This document shows, piece after piece, positions 1-6,647 of a stretch of DNA of 14,021 bases. The position numbers and the translations under genes are program-made. The notes beneath the pieces were generated by a model. It searched no databases and had not been told where the DNA came from. It worked only from the letters and a program-made list of their open reading frames with translations. The DNA is from an uncultured bacterium (GTDB lineage Bacteria; Patescibacteriota; Minisyncoccia; Phycocordibacterales; UBA9973): contig CAIQBF010000024.1 in assembly GCA_903869975.1 (NCBI GenBank), positions 1 through 14,021 on the forward strand. The letters are read 5' to 3'. The first letter of the stretch is position 1. Each line of letters starts with the position of its first letter.

Positions 1-241
1 CTCCAGTAGGCCAACCTGAAACTGCTCACAGTATGGATAACATGCACGAGCACTAGGTACTAAAAACTAAACTGCGATTCCCAACTGGACTCGAACTAAC
101 TCGAAAGCAAAAATCCCTTCAATTACGAAGGTATTTTTGCTAATTCATACACTTACTAAATTTTGAAGCCTCCCGGACTCGAACCAAAATTTTGCGAACG
201 AACTTGCAAAATAAGGCGTCTCGGTCGGTCTCACTGTTTTG
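1..241. other. Non-coding stretch with two cryptic tRNA T-arm-like motifs
   Basis: I see no convincing protein gene here. Read on the minus strand, two copies of a tRNA T-loop signature occur: GGTTCGAGTCC at 175-185 and AGTTCGAGTCC at 87-97. Each follows a stem-loop (189-212 and 106-141). The first can be drawn as a 56-nt mini-tRNA shape at 165-220: GACGCC would pair with GGCTTC with one mismatch, enclosing one hairpin and a T-arm built mostly on G-U pairs. No D-arm or anticodon arm is complete, so neither is a normal tRNA. They could be decayed tRNAs, or part of a structured RNA whose body runs off the left edge. Confidence 0.35.
106..141 (-). terminator. Long hairpin, possible terminator downstream of tRNA-Gln
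   Basis: AGCAAAAAT at 106-114 pairs with ATTTTTGCT at 133-141. Inside, CCTTC pairs with GAAGG, with one internal mismatch and a 6-nt loop. On the minus strand the GC-rich inner stem is followed by GATTTTTG, which looks like an intrinsic terminator for the transcript that starts at tRNA-Gln. The near-symmetry means it could act in both directions. It could equally be part of an unrecognised structured RNA. Confidence 0.4.
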
Positions 242-312
242 CTGCCAGACCTGGATTCGAACCAAGATACACTGCTCCAGAGGCAGTAGTCCTACCATTA
301 GACGATCTGGCA
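242..312 (-). tRNA. tRNA-Gln(CUG)
   Basis: A full cloverleaf folds on the minus strand. The acceptor is TGCCAGA/TCTGGCA, the D-stem GTC/GAC, the anticodon stem ACTGC/GCAGT with loop CTCTGGA (anticodon CUG), and the T-arm CTTGG-TTCGAAT-CCAGG. The U1-A72 pair and G73 discriminator agree with known glutamine tRNA identity elements. CCA is not encoded; the 3' flank reads GCAA. With gatC and gatA also in this window, charging probably goes through Glu-tRNA(Gln) amidation. Confidence 0.93.
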
Positions 313-331
313 AGATCGTGCGAACTTCATC

Positions 332-360
332 ACAATACCTGAAAAAGCTTGTTTTTTCAA
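332..360 (-). promoter_or_regulatory. Promoter of tRNA-Gln
   Basis: On the minus strand TTGAAA (360-355) and TATTGT (337-332) are separated by exactly 17 nt, a good sigma70-type match. The box ends 19 nt before the tRNA 5' end, so a short 5' leader would be removed by RNase P. Confidence 0.6.
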
Positions 361-381
361 GTATCGGTCGCTTTACCCTCG

Positions 382-392
382 TATGGTATCAT
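382..392 (+). promoter_or_regulatory. Extended -10 element before the LOG-family gene
   Basis: TATGG-TATCAT fits the extended -10 pattern TGnTANNNT, with no clear -35. It ends 9 nt before the ATG at 402, so the transcript would have almost no leader. The box lies in a small GTATG/CATAC inverted repeat (381-394). Confidence 0.4.
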
Positions 393-401
393 ACGACGTA
401 T

Positions 402-1142
402 ATGCATGATGATACAAAAACAACCGCTTCAGCCCCTGCTGCTCACAAGCATCTCACCCTCGATGAGATCAAAAAAGGCTGTATTGAGGTAAAAGGCGAC
501 AACCCAAACCAAGTGCGTATCTGCCGGATCAACGAGGAACTCAGCCAAGGCATCACGGAGATGGAGGCATACGACCGATCCGTCACGTTCTATGGCTCCG
601 CACGCTTCAAGGAGGGCGATGAATTCTACAACAAGGCTCGCCATCTCGGCGGACGTATCGCGAAAGAACTCGGATACACCATCGTCACTGGCGGAGGACC
701 CGGTATCATGGAGGCTGGCAACCGCGGCGCGTTTGAGGCAGGCGGCAAATCCGTAGGACTCTCCATCAAGCTCCCGATGGAGCAGCATGACAATCCGTAC
801 ATAACAGACAATGTTCCCTTCTACTTCTTCTTTGCTCGCAAAGTATCCCTCTCATTCAGCTCAGAAGTGTTCGTCTTCTTTCCAGGAGGATTCGGTACAT
901 TCGATGAGGCATTTGAAGTCATCACGCTCATCCAGACAGGAAAGCTCAAGCCCATCCCCGTCATCCTCTACGGATCTGCTTTCTGGAATCCGTTCCTCGA
1001 CGCCATCAAGAAAGTTATGGTAGACACCTACCACACCGTGACTGACGATGAAATGAAGATCTTCACCGTGACCGATGATGATGACTACGTCATCGAGACT
1101 GTCAAAAACGCAAAGCTTCGAACAGACAACCATCTAGACTAG
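402..1142 (+). CDS. LOG-family (TIGR00730-type) nucleotide phosphoribohydrolase-like protein
   Basis: A 246-residue Rossmann-fold protein of the LOG / former 'lysine decarboxylase' family. Characterised members release the base from nucleoside 5'-monophosphates, as in cytokinin activation, but the substrate here is unknown. It shows the glycine-rich motif GGGPGIMEA at residues 97-105 and the family signature PGGFGTFDE at 161-169, whose Arg/Glu-rich surroundings form the active site. The frame is open upstream to 192, but that extension runs through the tRNA-Gln gene antisense and looks unlike protein. I chose the ATG at 402, just after an extended -10 box and without an SD. The gene stands alone on the plus strand and converges on pyrG. 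The first 50 or so residues are a poorly conserved extension. The family call is firm; the biochemical role is not. Confidence 0.88.
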   Translation: MHDDTKTTASAPAAHKHLTLDEIKKGCIEVKGDNPNQVRICRINEELSQGITEMEAYDRSVTFYGSARFKEGDEFYNKARHLGGRIAKELGYTIVTGGGPGIMEAGNRGAFEAGGKSVGLSIKLPMEQHDNPYITDNVPFYFFFARKVSLSFSSEVFVFFPGGFGTFDEAFEVITLIQTGKLKPIPVILYGSAFWNPFLDAIKKVMVDTYHTVTDDEMKIFTVTDDDDYVIETVKNAKLRTDNHLD

Positions 1143-1146
1143 CTCG

Positions 1147-1185
1147 CACAAAAAAACACTCCTTTAAAAGGAGTGTTTTTTTGTG
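1147..1185. terminator. Bidirectional intrinsic terminator between LOG gene and pyrG
   Basis: ACACTCC and GGAGTGT form the core stem, extended by T-A pairs into the loop. It is flanked by seven As on the left and seven Ts on the right, so it has the terminator shape on both strands. It starts 4 nt after the LOG stop codon and ends 1 nt before the pyrG stop codon, serving both converging genes. Confidence 0.9.
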
Positions 1186-1186
1186 G

Positions 1187-2851
1187 CTAGTTCTTCTTGC
1201 TTGCAGCCTCGGCGAATGCCTTGAAAAGCGGATGTGGACGAAGCGGACGAGATTTGAATTCAGGGTGAAACTGCGTGCCGAGGAAGAATGGGTGCGCAGA
1301 TTTAGGCAGTTCGGCGATTTCCATCAAGCTGCCGTCTGGCGAGCGACCAGAGAATACAAGCCCTGCTTTCTCAATATCTGCCACATACTTTGAATTGACC
1401 TCATAGCGATGACGGTGGCGCTCCATGACAGTCTCTGTGCCGTAGGCAGCGCGGGCAAGCGTGTCTTTGCCGATATATGCCTCGTATGCACCGAGACGCA
1501 TCGTACCACCGTAGTCTTTTGTATCGAGTTTCTCTTTCTGAGACTCCATAACATCAATGACGAGGTGTGATGATTTCGGATTGACTTCGCGAGTGCTCGC
1601 GTCGCGCCAGCCAAGGACATTACGGGAGAATTCGATCACCGCAAGCTGCATGCCGTAGCAAAGGCCAAGGTACGGGATCTTGTTTTCACGGACGAACTTG
1701 ATAGCAGAGATGATCCCCTCGATACCGCGCGCACCGAATCCTCCGGGAACAATAACACCGTCATACTTGGCGAGATCTTTGACGCTTGCTGGATCTTTCT
1801 CGAAGTCTACTGAATTGATCCATGAGAGCACGGGACGGCGGTTCTGCGCGTATGCTGCATGGCGTATCGCTTCAATGACTGAGATATATGCATCGCTGAG
1901 CACGTAATTGCCGGTATCGAAATATTTTCCAACAACGGCGATCTTGAGCTCCTCCTTGGCAGAATGAATGCGGCTCGTAAAGACGTCCCACTGCTCAGCG
2001 CTCGGTACGCGATTGTTGCGGCAGGTCATAAAGAGAACATCGCACAAAATGTCTGAGAGACCTTCCTTTTCAAAATTGGCGGGGATATCGTAGATACTGT
2101 CTACATCGGGAGCCGAGATGATTCGTGAAGCGGCAACGTTACAAAACATTGAAAGCTTCTCTTTACGCTTCTCATCGAGCGCATCGTTTGAACGAGCGAC
2201 GATAACGTCAGGCTGGATACCTGAGGCGTTGAGCGTGCGGACAGCGCTCTGTGTCGGCTTGGTCTTCATTTCTCCGACCTTGCTTGGTACTGGAAGGTAC
2301 GAAACCATGACAAAGGCGACATCCTTCGGATGGCGAAGCTTCATCATACGGGCAGCTTCGAGGAACAGCATGTTCTGATATTCACCTACGGTGCCTCCTA
2401 CTTCGATCACAACAGCGTCGGCCTCAGCATTCTTCTGGGCACGTTCAATACGCTCGATGACTTCCATCGGAATATGCGGCACAACTTCCACACATTTACC
2501 GCCGTATTCAAGATTGCGTTCCTTTTCAATAACGGTCTGGTATACGCGTCCTGTCGTCATGTAGTTTACGCGAGAGAGGTCGACGTTGAGGAAGCGCTCA
2601 TAGTTTCCCATGTCCTGATCGGTCTCGTCGCCATCATCGAGTACGAAACATTCGCCATGCTCGGTAGGGTTCATCGTACCGGCATCCACGTTGATATACG
2701 GATCAATCTTGATAGCAGTAACCTTGAGCCCGCGATCCTGAAGAATCTTTGCGATTGAGCTCGCCGTAATCCCCTTGCCCACGCCAGAAATAACACCGCC
2801 TACGACGAAGATGTACTTTGGATTCTCAGTTGTCTTTTTATTGAATAGCAT
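1187..2851 (-). CDS. pyrG: CTP synthase (glutamine hydrolysing)
   Basis: A 554-residue, full-length CTP synthase that converts UTP to CTP using ATP and glutamine ammonia. The amidoligase domain (about 1-270) opens with GGVISGVGKG (P-loop-like) and has DDGDETDQDMGNYERF at 72-87. The C-terminal class I glutamine amidotransferase domain (about 302-550) has the oxyanion motif PGGFGARG, the nucleophile Cys398 in GLCYGMQ, and His529-Glu531 in QFHPEF. One local oddity is GGTVGEYQN at 152-160, where most family members have GGTVGDIES. The start lies 9 nt after the ftsX stop with no SD visible, so it is probably read from the prfB-ftsE-ftsX transcript. The gene ends at the shared terminator. Confidence 0.97.
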   Translation of the reverse strand: MLFNKKTTENPKYIFVVGGVISGVGKGITASSIAKILQDRGLKVTAIKIDPYINVDAGTMNPTEHGECFVLDDGDETDQDMGNYERFLNVDLSRVNYMTTGRVYQTVIEKERNLEYGGKCVEVVPHIPMEVIERIERAQKNAEADAVVIEVGGTVGEYQNMLFLEAARMMKLRHPKDVAFVMVSYLPVPSKVGEMKTKPTQSAVRTLNASGIQPDVIVARSNDALDEKRKEKLSMFCNVAASRIISAPDVDSIYDIPANFEKEGLSDILCDVLFMTCRNNRVPSAEQWDVFTSRIHSAKEELKIAVVGKYFDTGNYVLSDAYISVIEAIRHAAYAQNRRPVLSWINSVDFEKDPASVKDLAKYDGVIVPGGFGARGIEGIISAIKFVRENKIPYLGLCYGMQLAVIEFSRNVLGWRDASTREVNPKSSHLVIDVMESQKEKLDTKDYGGTMRLGAYEAYIGKDTLARAAYGTETVMERHRHRYEVNSKYVADIEKAGLVFSGRSPDGSLMEIAELPKSAHPFFLGTQFHPEFKSRPLRPHPLFKAFAEAASKKN

Positions 2852-2860
2852 AGAAATTTT

Positions 2861-3787
2861 TTATACACGCAAATATTTTCGGGCTGCGAGCACGCTCGAC
2901 AACGCGCCAAGGCCGGTACCGAATACAAGGAGTATCGGAGCAAACTGGTAGATATGCGTCAGGTAATAGGTGAAAAGATTGATGCCACCGAAGAAATCAG
3001 TCATATTTCTTCCGAACCAATACGTGATCGGAACAAAAAGAATGACCGTCACAATAGTAGCCACGAAACCATAAAACGCACCCTCTACGATAAATGGTCC
3101 CTGTACATGGCCGCGCGACGCACCCACAAGACGCATCACCGAAATTTCCTCACGAGAGAAATAGATGGCGAGCCGAATCGTATTAAACGTAACAACTACA
3201 GAAAGCAGCATGAGCACCAGGACTACAATAATGCCGAGCGTGCGACCTTTGGACATTATCCCCTGGATAGCGTCGATCTCTGCTTTATTTTTGTTGTAAT
3301 CCACATGATCGATGATGGAATGCGCGCTCGAATCAAGAGTGCTCGCATCGTCAAAAAATGCCGAGATACTTCCGTATTGTGAAATGTCGCGAGCTTTGAT
3401 GTTGAGCATCGCTCCGATAGGATTCTTGTCGAGTTCGTCGAGTGCTTGGAGCGTCGTCTGGTCGTCTGCATGGCGAGCACGGAAATCGGCGAGCGCATCC
3501 TTCTCACTCGTGTATGAAACACTCTCAACCTCAGGGAGCGCCGAAACGGTGTCCTTAAGTGCCAAGATAGCCTCCTCTTTTGCTCCAGGAACGAAATACG
3601 TAGAAACATCCACGCGCTGTTCTACAGTGTGAAGTGTAGACTCAAGTACATGCTCAAAAAGGAGAACTCCCGAGAGTACGGAGAGTGCAATAGTCATGAC
3701 CAGCACGCTTGAGAGGGAGACAAGACCATTCCTCGTAAAATTGAGGAATCCAGTGCGGAACATTCGTTTGAGGTTGACTATTGGCAT
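2861..3787 (-). CDS. ftsX: Cell division protein FtsX, ABC transporter permease-like
   Basis: A 308-residue integral membrane partner of FtsE. FtsEX couples ATP hydrolysis to activation of periplasmic or cell-wall hydrolases at the septum rather than transporting a solute. The topology is classic FtsX: a short cytosolic N-terminus, TM1 at about 22-44, a large extracellular domain at about 45-182 (including the conserved-looking YTSEKDAL), then TM2 about 184-206, TM3 about 236-258 and TM4 about 279-302. The cytosolic loop SREEISVMRLVGAS after TM2 is the family's best-conserved stretch and probably contacts FtsE. The start is 35 nt after the ftsE stop. The length is close to that of other FtsX proteins. 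The hydrolase it regulates is not encoded nearby. Confidence 0.95.
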   Translation of the reverse strand: MPIVNLKRMFRTGFLNFTRNGLVSLSSVLVMTIALSVLSGVLLFEHVLESTLHTVEQRVDVSTYFVPGAKEEAILALKDTVSALPEVESVSYTSEKDALADFRARHADDQTTLQALDELDKNPIGAMLNIKARDISQYGSISAFFDDASTLDSSAHSIIDHVDYNKNKAEIDAIQGIMSKGRTLGIIVVLVLMLLSVVVTFNTIRLAIYFSREEISVMRLVGASRGHVQGPFIVEGAFYGFVATIVTVILFVPITYWFGRNMTDFFGGINLFTYYLTHIYQFAPILLVFGTGLGALSSVLAARKYLRV

Positions 3788-3822
3788 GAGAAATAAATAT
3801 CGTTAAAAAATAGCAGCACCCA

Positions 3823-4503
3823 TTAAATCATATATTTGCCGTCCTTGTCATCTCGGGCGATACGGCCTTTCTCAAGCGTAATGACGCGCTTGCCGACAGC
3901 ATCCACTACACCGCGATTGTGCGTTGTGAGGATGATCGTCGTGCCAAGATCATTGATCTTCTTGAGGATCTGTACGATCTCATAGGTATTGATCGGGTCG
4001 AGGTTGCCGGTCGGCTCGTCCGCAATGATGACTTCCGGCTGATTGATGATAGCGCGCGCAATAGCAAGACGCTGCTTCTCTCCACCGGAAAGCTGTCCCG
4101 GGAAATGTCCTTTCTTCTCAAGCAAATCTACGAGGTCGAGTACATGTGGAACATCTGCGGCGATTTCGGCGTCGGACTTTCCGGCAGCCTCCATAGCAAA
4201 GGCGATATTTTCGTATGCAGTTTTGTTTGAGAGGAGTTTGAAATCCTGAAATACGGTACCAATACGGCGGCGCAAGTGCGTAAGATCGCGGCCACGCATG
4301 CGATTAACATCGAGAGATTCAAAGAACACGGTACCTTCTGTCGGTTCTTCTTCGGCAATAATAAGCTTAATGAGCGTGGTTTTACCCGCACCAGAATGTC
4401 CGACGATAGAGACGAATTCACCCGGCTGTATTGCAAGCGTAATATCTTCGAGCGCTACCGAACCTTTTGGGTATTGTTTTTTGACTCCGTTGAAATAAAT
4501 CAT
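3823..4503 (-). CDS. ftsE: Cell division ATP-binding protein FtsE
   Basis: A 226-residue ABC ATPase, the expected length for FtsE. Walker A is GHSGAGKT at 35-42, the Q-loop lies in VFQDFKLL at about 84-91, the ABC signature LSGGEKQR is at 138-145, Walker B with catalytic Glu163 is in VIIADEPTGNLD, and the H-loop His is at 195. The frame is open upstream to 4815, but that part lies antiphase over prfB and has no ABC homology; MIYFNGVKKQYPKG is the normal FtsE beginning. It sits 34 nt downstream of prfB and directly upstream of ftsX, the common bacterial prfB-ftsE-ftsX order. An extended -10 box in the prfB-ftsE gap suggests an additional internal promoter. Confidence 0.97.
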   Translation of the reverse strand: MIYFNGVKKQYPKGSVALEDITLAIQPGEFVSIVGHSGAGKTTLIKLIIAEEEPTEGTVFFESLDVNRMRGRDLTHLRRRIGTVFQDFKLLSNKTAYENIAFAMEAAGKSDAEIAADVPHVLDLVDLLEKKGHFPGQLSGGEKQRLAIARAIINQPEVIIADEPTGNLDPINTYEIVQILKKINDLGTTIILTTHNRGVVDAVGKRVITLEKGRIARDDKDGKYMI

Positions 4504-4516
4504 AGCAACAGGGTTT

Positions 4517-4527
4517 AGTATAGCATA
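4517..4527 (-). promoter_or_regulatory. Extended -10 element before ftsE
   Basis: Minus strand TATGC-TATACT has the TGn extension and five of six -10 bases, with no good -35. It ends 13 nt before the ftsE ATG, inside the 34-nt gap after prfB. It would let ftsEX-pyrG be transcribed independently of prfB with a leader of only a few nucleotides. Confidence 0.45.
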
Positions 4528-4537
4528 TCTGCCAAGC

Positions 4538-5416
4538 CTAAAGTTTCTGCGAAGCTTCGATAAACGCATCAAGCTCGCCTTCGTCAAGAACTGCCTTGGT
4601 ATCAGATGTCTCAACGCCAGTACGAAGGTCTTTGACGAGCTTATACGGATGGAGCACGTAGTTTCGAATCTGGTTCCCCCACTCGATCTCAGTGCCTTTA
4701 TTCGTCTGCATGCTGTCCACGAGGCTCTTGTGCTCGTCTTCGGCTTTCTTGAAAAGTTTTCCGCGAAGAATTTCCATACCACGCTCGCGATTCTGTTCTT
4801 GCGAGCGTTCTTCACGCACGAGAATACTAATACCAGTCGGCTTGTGATGGATACGGACGGCAGTCTCGCGCTTGTTCACGTTCTGCCCACCCGGACCACC
4901 AGCGCGCGCGAAGTCTACTTCCACATCGCCTTCGTTCAGCTCAGGCATCGCGGTCTTGGGTACTTTTGGAATGACTTCTACCAGAGAAAAGCTCGTACTG
5001 CGCTTGCCTTTTGAATTGAAGGGCGAAGTGCGGACAAGACGATGGACCCCTGATTCATGCTTGAGTGCGCCATACGCGCCACGCCCTTCGATTTCGAGCG
5101 AGATGTTCTTGTAGCCGTTCATGTCGTTTTTGCTTTCGGAGAGCACGGAATATCCGAATCCCTTGCGGGCAAAATATTTCACGTACATATCAAAAAGCAT
5201 GCGGGAAAAATCCTCGGCATCGTCGCCACCCGCGCCCGTGATGATGCTCATGATTGCATTACCGCGATCAAAAGCAGCCGCGCCTTCTTTCTTGGCTTTG
5301 AGTTCGCCGAGTTCGCGGATCATGGCCTGGGCCGAATCTTTATTGAACCAGAAATCCGCACCGCCCATTGCAGTTTCGATTTCGGCTATTCTATTGTCGA
5401 GTTCGGAGGTGTCCAT
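4538..5416 (-). CDS. prfB: Peptide chain release factor 2, compact form
   Basis: A class I release factor that recognises UGA/UAA stop codons and triggers peptidyl-tRNA hydrolysis on the ribosome. The RF2-specific tripeptide SPF is at residues 131-133 and the catalytic GGQ at 176-178, within [17 protein letters not shown]. The C-terminal part ending [18 protein letters not shown] is typical RF2. At 292 residues it is about 70 shorter than E. coli RF2 (365). From memory of that sequence, the shortfall is at the N-terminal tip and in the middle of domain 1, between KAKK (41-43) and the GAGG motif (61-64). There is no upstream CUUUGA slip site, so the usual autoregulatory +1 frameshift seems absent. 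It is first in a block with ftsE, ftsX and pyrG. Its presence implies that UGA is a stop codon in this organism. Confidence 0.95.
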   Translation of the reverse strand: MDTSELDNRIAEIETAMGGADFWFNKDSAQAMIRELGELKAKKEGAAAFDRGNAIMSIITGAGGDDAEDFSRMLFDMYVKYFARKGFGYSVLSESKNDMNGYKNISLEIEGRGAYGALKHESGVHRLVRTSPFNSKGKRSTSFSLVEVIPKVPKTAMPELNEGDVEVDFARAGGPGGQNVNKRETAVRIHHKPTGISILVREERSQEQNRERGMEILRGKLFKKAEDEHKSLVDSMQTNKGTEIEWGNQIRNYVLHPYKLVKDLRTGVETSDTKAVLDEGELDAFIEASQKL

Positions 5417-5427
5417 AACGAGTGAGG

Positions 5428-5433
5428 AATATA
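5428..5433 (-). promoter_or_regulatory. Candidate -10 box before prfB
   Basis: Minus strand TATATT ends 11 nt before the prfB ATG, with no SD between. A second candidate, TATACT, lies upstream at 5448-5443. Neither has a convincing -35, so which one is used is uncertain. Confidence 0.3.
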
Positions 5434-5480
5434 GGTAAGAATAGTATAGAAAAGGCTTGTTTACCAGGCTTTTTCGTGTA

Positions 5481-5510
5481 TTGACATTATGGGTATTTGT
5501 ATGCTATAAT
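5481..5510 (+). promoter_or_regulatory. Consensus sigma70-type promoter with extended -10
   Basis: TTGACA (5481-5486) and TATAAT (5505-5510) are both perfect consensus hexamers with an 18-nt spacer. The spacer ends in TATGC, adding a TGn extended -10. It is the strongest-looking promoter in the window and points at the small gene starting at 5528, giving a leader of roughly 10 nt. Confidence 0.85.
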
Positions 5511-5527
5511 ATATCAAATCAATTAAC

Positions 5528-5899
5528 ATGCAGTGTATCAAATTTAATCCGCAGAGCGGAACATTCGTGGCGGGCCTGATGGCCGCCCATAGGTACAATG
5601 AGTACCTAAACAAACTCCATGTTTTTGGAGTTGTTGTCTTCGACGGGCAGCCTCCAATGAATTGGGAACGCAGGTTCGGAGTAAAGTTCTTGGTTTGCCA
5701 TGTCTCCATGGGAGTTGGGTGGCGCGTAATCAGTGCTGATTCCAAAAAGTGGCCAGTGCCACCAATGGAAAAAGAGTATTACAAAAGTGTAAACATCGGC
5801 CAGCACAAAGGGTTCGATGGGAACCCTGCTTACGCAATGAAGTGCAGTGCCGAAACAATGGCCCACAAGTTGGCCACAAAATATATGTTCGTGCACTAA
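5528..5899 (+). CDS. Hypothetical protein, 123 residues
   Basis: I do not recognise this protein. It is soluble-looking, with no signal peptide or membrane segment. It is rich in Lys, Met, Trp and aromatic residues, and has stretches such as GVVVFDGQPPMNWERRFGVK (35-54) that look like beta-strands joined by loops. The reading frame is supported by its surroundings: a perfect consensus promoter 17 nt upstream and an intrinsic terminator 24 nt downstream make a self-contained single-gene unit. It is also the only plus-strand gene between two minus-strand blocks. No SD precedes the ATG. The opposite-strand frames over the same DNA (5461-5745 and 5606-5908) lack comparable signals. It may be a lineage-specific gene, strongly expressed if the promoter works as it looks. 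Confidence 0.7.
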   Translation: MQCIKFNPQSGTFVAGLMAAHRYNEYLNKLHVFGVVVFDGQPPMNWERRFGVKFLVCHVSMGVGWRVISADSKKWPVPPMEKEYYKSVNIGQHKGFDGNPAYAMKCSAETMAHKLATKYMFVH

Positions 5900-5922
5900 G
5901 CAGTACAAAAAAATCTTATCTC

Positions 5923-5963
5923 AAAGGACTCTATCAAACACATTTTGTTGATAGAGCCTTTTT
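5923..5963 (+). terminator. Intrinsic terminator of the 5528-5899 gene
   Basis: AAAGG-A-CTCTATCAA pairs with TTGATAGAG-CCTTT with a single bulged A and a 10-nt loop. The 3' arm runs into a five-T tract. It lies 24 nt after the stop codon at 5899 and 15 nt before the 3' end of the convergent acetyltransferase gene. Confidence 0.85.
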
Positions 5964-5977
5964 GTATCTAGTCGAGC

Positions 5978-6499
5978 CTAACTCGTCGGAACCCAATAGC
6001 GAAGCTTGATCACTCCTTCCGGAGTTGTGTGACTCGCGTCAGGAATTCCTCCGTGTTTTTCTATTATTCTCTTCGAAGCGAGGTTGGTTGAGTTGCAGGT
6101 AATGAGTGCAGGGTCGATGCCGAGTTCTTTGGCCTTCGGTAGTGCAAGCGTCAGCATAAGCGAGCCATACCCTTTTTCGCGTTCGCTTGGGCGAATCGAG
6201 TAGCCAATGTGGCCGCCCATATTCTTCAAATGGTCATTCAAAAAATGACGGATCGCAATGCGACCGATAAATTTCTCATCATCAACAAGCCAATACACTG
6301 TCTGCTGAATTCGGCCTGGCAACATATTTTCCCCTTCGCTCTCATCTTTCAAATAAGCAAGATATGCATCAAAATCGCTGCTCCAGTTTTCATAACTTTC
6401 TCCTTCGAGACGATTAAGTTGGTCAGAATCTTGCTCAGCAATCGCCTCCAAAAAACTCGCTTTATATTTTTCTGACGGCAACATAAGGACCGGTTCCAT
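5978..6499 (-). CDS. GNAT-family N-acetyltransferase
   Basis: A 173-residue protein of the GCN5-related acetyltransferase superfamily, which moves an acetyl group from acetyl-CoA to an amine; the substrate is unknown. Motif A is clear: GGHIGYSIRPSEREKGYGS at about 95-113, with the acetyl-CoA pyrophosphate loop REKGYG at 107-112. Motif B follows as NLASKRIIEKHGG at about 129-141. The frame is open to 6583, but that part lies over tRNA-Thr and is not coding. Two ATGs compete: 6508 and 6499. I favour 6499 because an extended -10 box (6517-6507) overlaps the first ATG and ends 7 nt before the second, which fits a leaderless start. The gene lies just downstream of tRNA-Thr(CGU). It resembles the COG3981 type of predicted acetyltransferase. 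Confidence 0.85.
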   Translation of the reverse strand: MEPVLMLPSEKYKASFLEAIAEQDSDQLNRLEGESYENWSSDFDAYLAYLKDESEGENMLPGRIQQTVYWLVDDEKFIGRIAIRHFLNDHLKNMGGHIGYSIRPSEREKGYGSLMLTLALPKAKELGIDPALITCNSTNLASKRIIEKHGGIPDASHTTPEGVIKLRYWVPTS

Positions 6500-6506
6500 A
6501 TTTTGC

Positions 6507-6517
6507 ATAGTAGCACA
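6507..6517 (-). promoter_or_regulatory. Extended -10 element before the GNAT gene
   Basis: Minus strand TGTGC-TACTAT lies between the tRNA-Thr 3' end and the acetyltransferase. It ends 7 nt before the ATG at 6499, placing the likely transcription start at the start codon. The same TGTGCTA core occurs before two tRNAs and the PQ-loop gene nearby. TAAAAT (6522-6517) is an alternative box for the ATG at 6508. Confidence 0.4.
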
Positions 6518-6525
6518 TTTTAGGG

Positions 6526-6598
6526 AGCCACCCCGGAGGATCGAACTCCGGACCCCACCCTTACGAAGGGTGTGCTCTACCAACTGAGCTAGGGTGGC
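6526..6598 (-). tRNA. tRNA-Thr(CGU)
   Basis: The cloverleaf on the minus strand has acceptor GCCACCC/GGGTGGC, D-arm GCTC...GAGC, anticodon stem CACCC/GGGTG with loop TTCGTAA (anticodon CGU, reading ACG) and T-arm CCGGA-GTTCGATCC-TCCGG in the usual arrangement. The discriminator is U73. CCA is not encoded; the flank reads TCCC. Confidence 0.95.
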
Positions 6599-6607
6599 GT
6601 ATATTCA

Positions 6608-6618
6608 AGCGTAGCACA
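6608..6618 (-). promoter_or_regulatory. Extended -10 element of tRNA-Thr(CGU)
   Basis: Minus strand TGTGC-TACGCT ends 9 nt before the tRNA 5' end, nearly the same geometry as at tRNA-Asp and tRNA-Met (10 nt). The hexamer itself is a poor match (TANNNT only) and no -35 is visible, so confidence rests on the repeated TGTGCTA core. Confidence 0.35.
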
Positions 6619-6620
6619 CT

Positions 6621-6646
6621 ACTAAAACCTTTCGCACCGTTTTAGT
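6621..6646 (-). other. Hairpin between the two tRNA-Thr genes
   Basis: ACTAAAAC and GTTTTAGT form a perfect 8-bp stem around a 10-nt loop. The stem begins 2 nt after the 3' end of tRNA-Thr(GGU) on the minus strand. The Ts lie within the stem rather than after it, so it may be a weak terminator or a processing structure. Confidence 0.5.
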
Positions 6647-6647
6647 G

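Noticed and set aside
1..240. tmRNA gene running off the left edge
   Set aside because: A faint resemblance at 9-46 (minus strand) is not enough: there is no GGxTTCGAC 5' element, tag reading frame or matching acceptor ends.
192..401. 70-residue N-terminal extension of the LOG-family gene
   Set aside because: It runs antisense through the tRNA-Gln gene and its promoter, has no family similarity, and begins far upstream of the extended -10 box at 382-392.
5417..5480. Programmed +1 frameshift site for prfB
   Set aside because: No CUUUGA or in-frame upstream segment is present; the frame starts cleanly at the ATG at 5416.
6500..6583. Extension of the GNAT gene to an upstream ATG at 6583
   Set aside because: The extra codons are the tRNA-Thr(CGU) sequence.
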